From Allomuricauda sp. TY007 (lineage in GTDB: Bacteria > Bacteroidota > Bacteroidia > Flavobacteriales > Flavobacteriaceae): a stretch of 64,000 nucleotides of DNA. Made by a program: the position numbers and the translations under genes. Positions within the stretch are counted from its first letter, which is position 1. Every line of letters begins with the position of its first letter. The stretch lies in assembly GCF_010468565.1 (NCBI RefSeq), contig NZ_WUEG01000008.1, positions 62,001 to 126,000 on the forward strand, given 5' to 3'. This document shows, piece by piece, positions 24,822 through 32,094 of this stretch. The notes below the pieces were generated by a model. It made no database searches. It was not told where the DNA came from and was given only the letters and a program-made list of their open reading frames with translations.

Positions 24822-25247
24822 ATGCTTTTGAACGTCTCCTACAACGATAAAACAATCACCAAAAAAATTGACGATGCCGTAGGCAAACCCATCCCTATAA
24901 AAGAGCGCTTTGCCATGGGCGGGATTGGTTCGCCAAAACTTTTTGTTACCGAAGCTAGCTTGGATATATACAATCTACTCGTTCTTGATAACAGTACTAA
25001 TAGCTGTAACATTGAAATTCGTCCGAACGGCATCATTGTTCGGTTCCGTGCCCGTTTAGAGACCTACGGGCTTATCATCCCCTACTACAAATTGAACGTG
25101 TACAAAGGTGATATCGGAATCTACTCCATTTATATGGATCATTACTTCATCAAAGTAAAGTCGGATACCAAAGCTATTCAGCGATTCTTCCGTAAATTAA
25201 TGGACCATCGTGCGGATAACCTACCCACCAATTTGGAAGACCTATGA
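24822..25247 (+). CDS. Conserved hypothetical protein
   Basis: 141 residues, soluble, no signal peptide or membrane segment. Predominantly beta (KLFVTEASLDIYNLLVLD, CNIEIRPNGIIVRFRARLE, YYKLNVYKGDIGIYSIYMDHYFIKVK) with a C-terminal helix (AIQRFFRKLMDHR); the shape resembles a PH-like fold, but I cannot name a family. Its TGA overlaps the ATG of the SDR gene (ATGA), so the two are translated together and probably work together. Confidence 0.75.
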   Translation: MLLNVSYNDKTITKKIDDAVGKPIPIKERFAMGGIGSPKLFVTEASLDIYNLLVLDNSTNSCNIEIRPNGIIVRFRARLETYGLIIPYYKLNVYKGDIGIYSIYMDHYFIKVKSDTKAIQRFFRKLMDHRADNLPTNLEDL

Positions 25248-26668
25248 AAATATTGCTGACAGGGGCCAATGGGTACATTGGGATGCGCATATTGCCCAAA
25301 CTTTTGGATATGGGCCATAGCGTGGTTTGTGCCGTTCGGGATGAAAAACGGCTTTCGGTCGATGCTAAAATCCGCTCAAAAATTGAGGTTATCGAGATTG
25401 ATTTTTTGGACGACCCCGAAAAGCAACAAGTGCCCAAGGATATTGATGCCGCCTACTACCTCATACATTCCATGACTTCCTCGGTCACCGATTTTGATGA
25501 AAAGGAGGCACAAGCTGCTAAAAATTTCAACACCATTTTGGAGAACACCCAATGCCAACAGGTTATCTACCTCAGCGGCATCGTGAACGACAAGGAACTC
25601 TCCAAACACCTCAGTTCCAGAAAAAATGTGGAAAAAATTCTTTACAAAGGCCCGTTTGATGTTACAGTGCTACGTACAGGAATCATAGTAGGCTCCGGAA
25701 GTTCCTCTTTTGAGATTATTCGTGATCTCTGCGAAAAACTGCCCATAATGATTACCCCTAAATGGGTACTCACCAAAACACAGCCGATTGCCATTCGCGA
25801 TGTGATTCAGTTCCTTACCGAAGTGTTGGGCAACAAAGAAACTTACGGTCAATCCTTTGACATTGGTGGGCCCGATATTCTTACCTATAAAGATATGCTG
25901 CATGGCTATGCCAAAGTGCGTGGGTTTAAAAACTGGATTTTCACGGTTCCTGTGATGACCCCAAAACTATCCTCTTACTGGCTCTATTTTGTGACCTCGA
26001 CCTCTTACAAATTAGCTACAAACCTGGTGGATAGCATGAAAATGGAGGTTGTGGCCCAAGACAATCGCCTGCAAGAAATGCTGGGAATTGAAACTCACAC
26101 TTACGAAGAGGCTATCGACTTGGCCTTCAAAAAAATTGAGCAAAACCTCGTCATCAGTAGTTGGAAAGACAGCATTGCCAGCGGACAGATCAAGGAAGAC
26201 CTCGAAAACTATATCCAAGTACCCAAGTACGGTGTGCTGCGGGACAAAAAATCCATTCGTATTAAGGATGAGGATGCCGTTTTGGAAAATGTTTGGCGTA
26301 TCGGTGGGGAAAACGGTTGGTATTATGGTAATTGGTTGTGGAAAATCCGTGGGTTTTTGGACAAGCTAGTAGGTGGACCGGGACTACGACGTGGAAGAAC
26401 CCATCCCGATAAAATTTTTCCTGGTGATGCACTGGATTTTTGGCGAGTGCTTCTGGCCGACAAAAAAAGCAAACGATTGCTGCTTTTTGCCGAAATGAAA
26501 ACCCCGGGAGAAGCTTGGCTGGAGTTTAAAATTGAGGACGGCGTGCTCTACCAAACCGCTACCTTCCGACCCAAAGGTTTATTGGGACGATTGTATTGGT
26601 ACTCCGTGCTGCCGTTCCATCTATTCATTTTTGGGAACATGATCCGGAATATTGCAAAAACTGATTAA
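25244..26668 (+). CDS. SDR-family oxidoreductase with DUF2867 domain
   Basis: 474 residues. The N-terminal 300 residues are an atypical SDR NAD(P)-binding domain: LLTGANGYIGMRILPKL near residue 4, AYYLIHSMTS, VIYLSGIV and VLRTGIIVGSGSSSFE. The C-terminal 150 residues match DUF2867 (WRIGGENGWYYGNWLWKIRGFLDKLVGG, then HPDKIFPGDALDFWRV). E. coli YbjT-like proteins share this plan; a quinone- or lipid-related role has been suggested, but substrate is unknown. Coupled by a 4-base overlap to the preceding gene. Confidence 0.88.
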   Translation: MKILLTGANGYIGMRILPKLLDMGHSVVCAVRDEKRLSVDAKIRSKIEVIEIDFLDDPEKQQVPKDIDAAYYLIHSMTSSVTDFDEKEAQAAKNFNTILENTQCQQVIYLSGIVNDKELSKHLSSRKNVEKILYKGPFDVTVLRTGIIVGSGSSSFEIIRDLCEKLPIMITPKWVLTKTQPIAIRDVIQFLTEVLGNKETYGQSFDIGGPDILTYKDMLHGYAKVRGFKNWIFTVPVMTPKLSSYWLYFVTSTSYKLATNLVDSMKMEVVAQDNRLQEMLGIETHTYEEAIDLAFKKIEQNLVISSWKDSIASGQIKEDLENYIQVPKYGVLRDKKSIRIKDEDAVLENVWRIGGENGWYYGNWLWKIRGFLDKLVGGPGLRRGRTHPDKIFPGDALDFWRVLLADKKSKRLLLFAEMKTPGEAWLEFKIEDGVLYQTATFRPKGLLGRLYWYSVLPFHLFIFGNMIRNIAKTD

Positions 26669-26696
26669 TCTCAATGTTTATTTTTAAACAAATTAC

Positions 26697-26855
26697 TGTC
26701 ATTCTGAAGAAGCGTAGCGACTGAAGAATCTCCTTTTTAAGCTCAAGTTTCAAGTTCAAGAGCAAAAGATTTCTCGACTGTCCCCTTCGACTGCGCTCAG
26801 GGTGACAGCTCGAAATGACGAATCTTCCTAACTCCCAACTCCTAACTCCTAACTC
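26697..26855. repeat. REP-like palindromes plus hexamer and heptamer arrays
   Basis: This 331-bp gene-free gap holds the units GTCATTCTGAAG and TTCGACTGCGCTCAGGGTGA of the REP-like family, a hexamer run (CTCAAG, TTTCAAG, TTCAAG at 26742-26760) and four heptamers CTAACTC, CCAACTC, CTAACTC, CTAACTC at 26828-26855. Between 26856 and 26999 only a plain leader is visible. Confidence 0.8.
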
Positions 26856-26999
26856 TTGCGCTGTTAAATTACTATTAACCTGTATCGGTCATTCCATAAT
26901 TCTTCGCACTTTGTCACAAAATTGCCCAAAGTTCGTCTAAACCACAGACAACCTTTCCTCCCCAAAAGGCGTCTTAACATTGAAACCATATCTGTAATT

Positions 27000-28514
27000 A
27001 TGTCCGTAAAACAGACCTTATTTCTTGCTTATTTTTCGCTTTTGATAGCACTTTCGATGGCCGCCCAAACCATAAGTTCGCGTTTGGTGGATGCCAAAAC
27101 CCAAAAAGGAATACCCTATGCCACCATACAATATGGGGAGCACCAAGGAGTAATCACTAATGATGAAGGCCGTTTCAGTTTTGTATTGGAAGAAGGTACT
27201 ACCCTGCCCGATTCCATCTATGTAACCTCTATGGGGTACGAAAAAAAGGGCTTCACTTTAGAACAAATGCAGGATAGCTTGGTTACTTTGAATGCCAAGG
27301 CCATTGAATTGAGCGGTGTTTATGTGTTCGACAAGGAACTGGAGGTAGATGACATCATTGATAAAATGATAGAGAACATTCCCCAAAACGTGAACAAAGC
27401 CCCCATAAAACAACGATTTTTCCTTCGGAAATCGGAACTGGCCAATATGCACAAAGTGGATTTTGGGTTCGAAAAATCATCCATCAAAGAACTCAACAAG
27501 GAATTGATGGACAGCATTGCCCGATCTATTCCTAAAAATGCATCGCACTATACCGAAAGTTTTGGCGACTTCTATAAAAACAACACCGATTACAAGCTCA
27601 ACATACTAAAAGCGGCCGACCTCTACGATAAACGCGATGTGAGCTCTTTTGAAGAATTGGCCGAACACATGGAGGATATTTTTGCCGCAAACGTAAAACC
27701 AGGTTCTTATCTAAAGATAAAATCGGGGATTTTTAGTGAAAAGATACAAGTGGATTCCATTCTGGACACCATGGACGACGAACGGATGGACCAGGCAAAA
27801 AAACTGAAAGCCCAAGTAAAAAAAGACAGTGTTTCGGGCTTGACCGATAGCCAACGTTGGCAGTTCAAGGAACTATTGAGCCAACTGTACTATAAAGAAG
27901 ATACCAAATTGGATTTGGTGGACAAAAACCGCCGTTACGAGTTTAAACTGGCAGGCTATGCCGATATCGGGGATGCAGGCGTGTATTTGGTCGACTTTTG
28001 GCCCAAGCGAAGCAGTGCGGATTTCAAGGGACGTCTCTACATCAATATTGAGGACTTTGCCGTAATGCGGTTGGACTTTGCCAATACCCAACGCCTGCGC
28101 AACTTTAGGTTATTGGGCATTACCTATCGTGAAACAGTGTACAAGGGCACCATGCGATTTGCCAAACTGCCCAATGGCAAGTACGACCTACAGTTTATGG
28201 AATTGGCCGATGGTAAATATTTTGGTGTGGACCGTCCGCTAAAAGTGGTGGAAAAGAACAAACACGTAAAGGGACGCCGCAAGCAGAACGAACTAAAACT
28301 CAACATCGACTTTCGGATGAACATGACCAACAAATGGGAACTCGTGGTCTTCAACCAAGATAACATTGCCGAAAGCGAGTTCAAGTCCTTTAAAGAGGAT
28401 AAAACGGTGAAGGCCACTTATATGCCACGCTACGATGCGGAGTTTTGGAAAGGCTATACCATTATGGAGCCCAACCAGGCCATTCGGGGGTTTACAGCCG
28501 AGGAGGAAGATTAG
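27000..28514 (+). CDS. Exported carboxypeptidase-regulatory-like domain protein
   Basis: About 504 residues. The start chosen (MSVKQTLFLAYFSLLIALSM) gives a proper signal peptide ending MAAQ; an open frame extends further upstream without one. Residues about 22-110 form a carboxypeptidase-D regulatory-like domain (SSRLVDAKTQKGIPYATIQY, GVITNDEGRFSF). The rest, with long charged helices and late beta strands (GRLYINIEDFAVMRLDFANT), has the style of DUF5686-like outer-membrane-associated proteins, but is shorter and I cannot assign it. Flanked on both sides by heptamer arrays of the same family in opposite orientation. Confidence 0.8.
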   Translation: MSVKQTLFLAYFSLLIALSMAAQTISSRLVDAKTQKGIPYATIQYGEHQGVITNDEGRFSFVLEEGTTLPDSIYVTSMGYEKKGFTLEQMQDSLVTLNAKAIELSGVYVFDKELEVDDIIDKMIENIPQNVNKAPIKQRFFLRKSELANMHKVDFGFEKSSIKELNKELMDSIARSIPKNASHYTESFGDFYKNNTDYKLNILKAADLYDKRDVSSFEELAEHMEDIFAANVKPGSYLKIKSGIFSEKIQVDSILDTMDDERMDQAKKLKAQVKKDSVSGLTDSQRWQFKELLSQLYYKEDTKLDLVDKNRRYEFKLAGYADIGDAGVYLVDFWPKRSSADFKGRLYINIEDFAVMRLDFANTQRLRNFRLLGITYRETVYKGTMRFAKLPNGKYDLQFMELADGKYFGVDRPLKVVEKNKHVKGRRKQNELKLNIDFRMNMTNKWELVVFNQDNIAESEFKSFKEDKTVKATYMPRYDAEFWKGYTIMEPNQAIRGFTAEEED

Positions 28515-28515
28515 T

Positions 28516-28550
28516 TATGAGTTTTGAGTTAAGAGTTCTGAGTTTTTAGT
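28516..28550. repeat. Five degenerate heptamers (TNTGAGT-like)
   Basis: Consecutive units TATGAGT, TTTGAGT, TAAGAGT, TCTGAGT, TTTTAGT follow the stop codon of the upstream gene after 1 bp. In a shifted register the unit is GAGTTNN, the reverse complement of the CTAACTC-type array before the same gene. Confidence 0.8.
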
Positions 28551-28640
28551 TTTCTTCCGTACCCTTGGGCTTTTACCCTTCATCATCTTGCCATATATGA
28601 CATGTACCCGTTGACAAAAAATGTATTTCTTGCTTATCAT

Positions 28641-28826
28641 ATGGAAAAAGTAGAAATTGTTTGGCAATGGATGGAAGACTGGTACGGTTCTCCTGAGGAA
28701 CTCGCCAAAGTTTTGGATTTAGCCTTGGAAATGTTGTTTTATTTGGAAGAAGACACGTTTGACCGCAAGGAAGTGCACGAAGTGGTCGCTGCACTTAGGG
28801 GGATTGTGGTGGGGTTGAGAAAATGA
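28641..28826 (+). CDS. Small acidic protein of unknown function (61 aa)
   Basis: About 61 residues, acidic, helical, with no signal peptide: MEKVEIVWQWMEDWYGSPEE opens it, and it continues with leucine-rich helices to VVAALRGIVVGLR. An in-frame ATG at 28602 would add 13 residues. Composition looks protein-like (Trp-rich, periodic hydrophobics), but I know no family. The TGA stop is the first codon-sized piece of the composite repeat behind it. Confidence 0.55.
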   Translation: MEKVEIVWQWMEDWYGSPEELAKVLDLALEMLFYLEEDTFDRKEVHEVVAALRGIVVGLRK

Positions 28827-29217
28827 AATGCGAAGCAGCGATTGAGAAATATCAGTTACCATCAGATTTCTCACATCCGTTCGAAATGACAAAAAGCCAA
28901 TTCGGGAAAATTTGTGCAATTCGTGTCATAACCAAAACACCAACTGCCTTTTTACACCCCTAAGGTCCCCTCAAGGGGACAATCCGAATGGTTCCGAAAA
29001 AAATCAAAGAGGTTTTTATTATCTAAAATGACAAACAAATTGTCATTCCGTGCAATTGCTGAGCAAAGTCGAGATAAAACACGGAATCTAAATCTTCTGG
29101 ATGGGATGCTGAAACCAGTTCAGCATGACGGTGAAAAGTCATTTCGAAATGAGATGCGAAGCAGCGATTGAGAAATATCAGTTACCATCAGATTTCTCAC
29201 ATCCGTTCGAAATGACG
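28824..29217. repeat. Composite repeat, copy B (inverted partner at 3703-4082)
   Basis: Module order on the plus strand is the reverse of copy A: GCGAAGCAGCGATTGAGAAA block, TTCGAAATGACAAAAAGCC, a CGTGTCA word, the hairpin GTCCCCTCAAGGGGACAATC, a TGACAAACAAATTGTCATTC block, GATGCTGAAACCAGTTCAGC with TCATTTCGAAATGA, then the first block again. The block at 28827-28892 and that at 29151-29217 are nearly identical direct repeats. The left end supplies the stop codon of the small gene before it. Confidence 0.8.
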
Positions 29218-29399
29218 AAAATCCAATTCGGGGAGATTCGTGAAATCCGTGTCAAATAAGGAATAAAGATTTCTCACACTCCTTTCTGTCGGTTCGAAAT
29301 GACAAAAAGGCTACTTCGTGAAATTCCTTCCCATGGCAGGTCTGTCTTATCAAAATACTCCTTTGCACAACACCTCTCCGGCCTCCTCAAGAGAATAGT
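29218..29399. other. Gene-free spacer with one further repeat fragment
   Basis: A leftover repeat fragment (GATTTCTCACACTCC, then GGTTCGAAATGACAAAAAGG) lies near 29269-29310. No promoter, RNA gene or open frame of interest is visible before the convergent CtlX-like gene. Confidence 0.5.
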
Positions 29400-30335
29400 T
29401 TATGCCTTCGGCAAAAACACTTCCGCCATCATACAGCGGGCGCTCCCACCACCACAGGTCTCAATGGTATCCAAAGGACTGTGGATAATGGAGCAATGCT
29501 TTTCAATGGCTTTGATTTGTTCATCGGCCAGACTGTTGTAGGCCTGGGTACTCATCACCATAAAACGTTTATCGTCGGCACCGATTACCTGCAACATGTT
29601 CCCTGCAAAATGGCACATTTGCTCTTCGGTAATCCGGATGACTTCCTTGCCGTCCATTTTAATATGGTCCACCACGTTTTTTCGTTCCTTTTTATCATCG
29701 ATGGAATCCAAACAGATAACGGCAAAGGTTTCCGCCATGGCCATCATTACATTGGTATGGTAAATCGGCAATCGCTCACCTTCGACCGTTTGATTGGCAT
29801 GAAAAATTACGGGAAAACAATCAAAATCTTCACAAAATTCGATAAACAGGTCTTCGTGGGCACGCTCGGAGAGTGCGCAATACGCTTTTTGGTTTACCCT
29901 GTCCAATAGAATACTGCCTGTTCCTTCCAAAAACACCTCTTCCTCTTCTGCGGCTGTATAATCCATAAAATTATTGATCACAAAACCGTTCGCTTCCAAG
30001 AGTTCAAAAATATCCTCTCTTCGTTCCTTTCGGCGGTTCTCTGCAAACATGGGATATACGCACACCGTTCCGTTGGCGTGAAAAGAAACCCAATTGTTCG
30101 GGAAAATGGAATCCGGGGTATCCTTTTCCATATTGTCATCAATGGTAATCACATTTACACCATGTTCCCGAAGTACCTTTACAAACTGGTCGAATTCTTC
30201 TTGTGCCTGTTTATTGATTTCAGCATTTTTTTGATGCGGGTCTTCCTGAAAATAATTGTTAACAGCGGTCTGCTCGTTCATCCTGAAGTTTACGGGACGC
30301 ACCATAAGAATGGTGTTTGTAATCTGCTTTTTCAA
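29400..30335 (-). CDS. ctlX: CtlX-type citrulline hydrolase / arginine deiminase-related protein
   Basis: 311 residues of the guanidine-modifying (pentein) superfamily. Active-site landmarks: DSIFPNNWVSFHANGTVCVYP (acidic pair and His region), FLEGTGSILLDR, LPIYHTNVMMA (catalytic His) and the C-terminal ETCGGGSARCMMAE with the nucleophilic Cys. It best fits the citrulline-utilisation hydrolase CtlX group, which releases ornithine, rather than true arginine deiminase. It lies 51 bp behind a second pentein gene on the same strand. Confidence 0.82.
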   Translation of the reverse strand: MKKQITNTILMVRPVNFRMNEQTAVNNYFQEDPHQKNAEINKQAQEEFDQFVKVLREHGVNVITIDDNMEKDTPDSIFPNNWVSFHANGTVCVYPMFAENRRKERREDIFELLEANGFVINNFMDYTAAEEEEVFLEGTGSILLDRVNQKAYCALSERAHEDLFIEFCEDFDCFPVIFHANQTVEGERLPIYHTNVMMAMAETFAVICLDSIDDKKERKNVVDHIKMDGKEVIRITEEQMCHFAGNMLQVIGADDKRFMVMSTQAYNSLADEQIKAIEKHCSIIHSPLDTIETCGGGSARCMMAEVFLPKA

Positions 30336-30386
30336 TGCTTTGACTGTTTTGGTTATACCTGTGGCAGCAGGAAGTAGGGTTAAAAA

Positions 30387-31322
30387 TTATGCTCTGATCA
30401 AAGGCATGGTGCTACATCGCAACAGACCTTCCTGTTTGGCGATTTCGGCATAGGGAATCTCCTCAACGGTGAATCCTTGTTCACGCAGCCAGTTGTTCAA
30501 TCTTGTAAAATTCCTTTCTGAAACTACGACTTCAGGGGAAATGGAAAATACGTTGCTGAACATTTGATACATTTCTTCCTTATTGATTTCAAAGATATTA
30601 TCCGGCCCGAAAAAATCCACCAGATATTGGTATTCTTCTTCCACTAGAAATCCATTCTTGTGCAATATAGCCTTATCCTTCCCCACAGGTTGAAAACAGC
30701 AATCCAAATGCAATGCATTTTCTTTGGGGTCGATATTTGATTTTCTGAGTTCGAAGGATTTTACGGTTTTATAGGGGAACATACCCCGAATAAATTCCAC
30801 TGCTTCCCTATTGGTACGTGCCGTGATATAATTTGCGTAGTCTGCGCCCGAATAGGTTCCAATAAAAATATGGTCATTCCAGGGCATTACATCGCCCCCT
30901 TCTATATGTACTTCTTCTGGTGGACGAACTATTTTTTTGGGGTCTATTTTATCCAATACATCACGAATGGCCATAAACTCACGCTCCCTATCGGGCAATA
31001 TATTGGCATGAAACAGTTTGTCCTCTATAACAAAGGCAATATCCCTTGCAAAAATCTGGTTGCAATCCTTAAGTATTTCCGGTCTATAAACATCCACCCC
31101 ATATTTATGGAACACTTGGGCAAAGCCTTCCATTTCTTTAACCATATCTGCTTCTTTGGGATAAGTTCCCGCCTTAATATGCTCTATGGATTTAGGGTCG
31201 TAAGCCTCATCAATAGTAGGTATAGGTCCACTACTTTGGGCCGTTCCCAAAATAACAGCTTTTAATTTACTGGTCTCATCAACAATGTTCAATTCTATCA
31301 TACATGATTCATTAATGGCCAA
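30387..31322 (-). CDS. Dimethylarginine dimethylaminohydrolase-like amidinotransferase
   Basis: 311 residues, pentein fold. Motifs: QIFARDIAFVIEDKLFHAN (Asp of the substrate site), EVHIEGGDVMPWNDHIFIG, ALHLDCCFQPVGKDKAI (catalytic His-Asp region) and the C-terminal EGLLRCSTMPLIR with the nucleophile Cys near residue 303. The family covers DDAH, arginine deiminase and amidinotransferases. With CtlX next door, conversion of arginine-type compounds to citrulline and then ornithine is a sensible reading, though inferred. Confidence 0.85.
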   Translation of the reverse strand: MAINESCMIELNIVDETSKLKAVILGTAQSSGPIPTIDEAYDPKSIEHIKAGTYPKEADMVKEMEGFAQVFHKYGVDVYRPEILKDCNQIFARDIAFVIEDKLFHANILPDREREFMAIRDVLDKIDPKKIVRPPEEVHIEGGDVMPWNDHIFIGTYSGADYANYITARTNREAVEFIRGMFPYKTVKSFELRKSNIDPKENALHLDCCFQPVGKDKAILHKNGFLVEEEYQYLVDFFGPDNIFEINKEEMYQMFSNVFSISPEVVVSERNFTRLNNWLREQGFTVEEIPYAEIAKQEGLLRCSTMPLIRA

Positions 31323-31370
31323 AAAAACTGGCCGTAGAAAGTGATAAGGATAATCTTTGGATTACGGTGG

Positions 31371-31378
31371 CAAATCTA
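31371..31378 (-). promoter_or_regulatory. -7 promoter motif for the pentein operon
   Basis: TAGATTTG on the minus strand matches TAnnTTTG and would give a leader of about 40 bases. A good -33 TTTG at about 19 bases was not found. Confidence 0.4.
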
Positions 31379-31556
31379 GTGTTTTACTTCAATTTCCTCC
31401 ATGTTAAATGATAAAATTACCTACTTTATCCAAGGTTTTCCATTGAAGAAACAAAGGAATATAATTTTAAATCAATGATTTGTATATCAAATGATTGAAA
31501 TGAGAAATAAAATGTAAGAAACTGACTTTCATCAGGTTTTTGTTTGCATTAATCAC

Positions 31557-31564
31557 TACATTTG
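31557..31564 (+). promoter_or_regulatory. -7 promoter motif before the small secreted protein
   Basis: TACATTTG matches TAnnTTTG, 20 bases before the ATG at 31585. Two TTTG/TTTTTG words lie upstream, but at 10-14 bases, shorter than usual. Confidence 0.4.
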
Positions 31565-31584
31565 CAATAAGATTTTTCTTACAT

Positions 31585-32037
31585 ATGAAAAAATTGCTAT
31601 TTACATCGGTTCTGCTGGCTTCAGTTTTTATTACATTGAGCGGGATGAATGCGTTTCAAAAAATGGAAGATATTAATTTTAATTCCAAAGAACAGATGGA
31701 ATCTGTTTACGCTGTGAAATATGATGATTGTATCACAGAGAGTGATTTTCCTGAGGGTTACCTATCTATAAATCAGGATGCTGACCCAAATTTAGATTGG
31801 AATATTATGAAGGTAAACCAATCCATTAACAAGTATCGCAAATCTTTAGAGTCGACTTTAAAGAACTTAAGTACTGTGGATGCACATGATTTTATTCATC
31901 AAACATTTCAAAAGGCGAAAAGTTCCATGGAAAATGACAACACTTCTGATATACAGAAACATTATTTTAGAGGTATTATGCGAATATGCTATGACAAAGA
32001 CAAGGATTTAAATCAAAATAGCGTAACCATATTATAG
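31585..32037 (+). CDS. Small exported protein of unknown function
   Basis: 150 residues with a signal peptide (MKKLLFTSVLLASVFITLSG). The mature part is polar and acidic with two well-separated cysteines (VKYDDCITESDF, MRICYDKDKD), which could form a disulfide. It is lysine- and asparagine-rich and more AT-rich than its neighbours, hinting at a different origin or low expression. A perfect shared terminator follows. Confidence 0.68.
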   Translation: MKKLLFTSVLLASVFITLSGMNAFQKMEDINFNSKEQMESVYAVKYDDCITESDFPEGYLSINQDADPNLDWNIMKVNQSINKYRKSLESTLKNLSTVDAHDFIHQTFQKAKSSMENDNTSDIQKHYFRGIMRICYDKDKDLNQNSVTIL

Positions 32038-32046
32038 TTCCCCCAC

Positions 32047-32075
32047 AAAAAAGGGGCGAGATTCGCCCCTTTTTT
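32047..32075. terminator. Bidirectional rho-independent terminator
   Basis: A perfect 13-bp stem (AAAAAAGGGGCGA with TCGCCCCTTTTTT) and 3-base loop sits between two convergent genes. Both strands end in a run of T, so it can stop the secreted-protein gene and gltA. Confidence 0.92.
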
Positions 32076-32094
32076 ATTCTTTTCGTCCCAAATC

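Noticed and set aside
26922..26999. Upstream extension of the carboxypeptidase-regulatory-like protein
   Set aside because: The extra 26 residues are basic and come before a perfect signal peptide, so the later ATG is preferred.
31540..31584. Upstream start for the small exported protein
   Set aside because: It would begin on TTG ahead of the -7 motif and spoil the signal peptide that begins at 31585.
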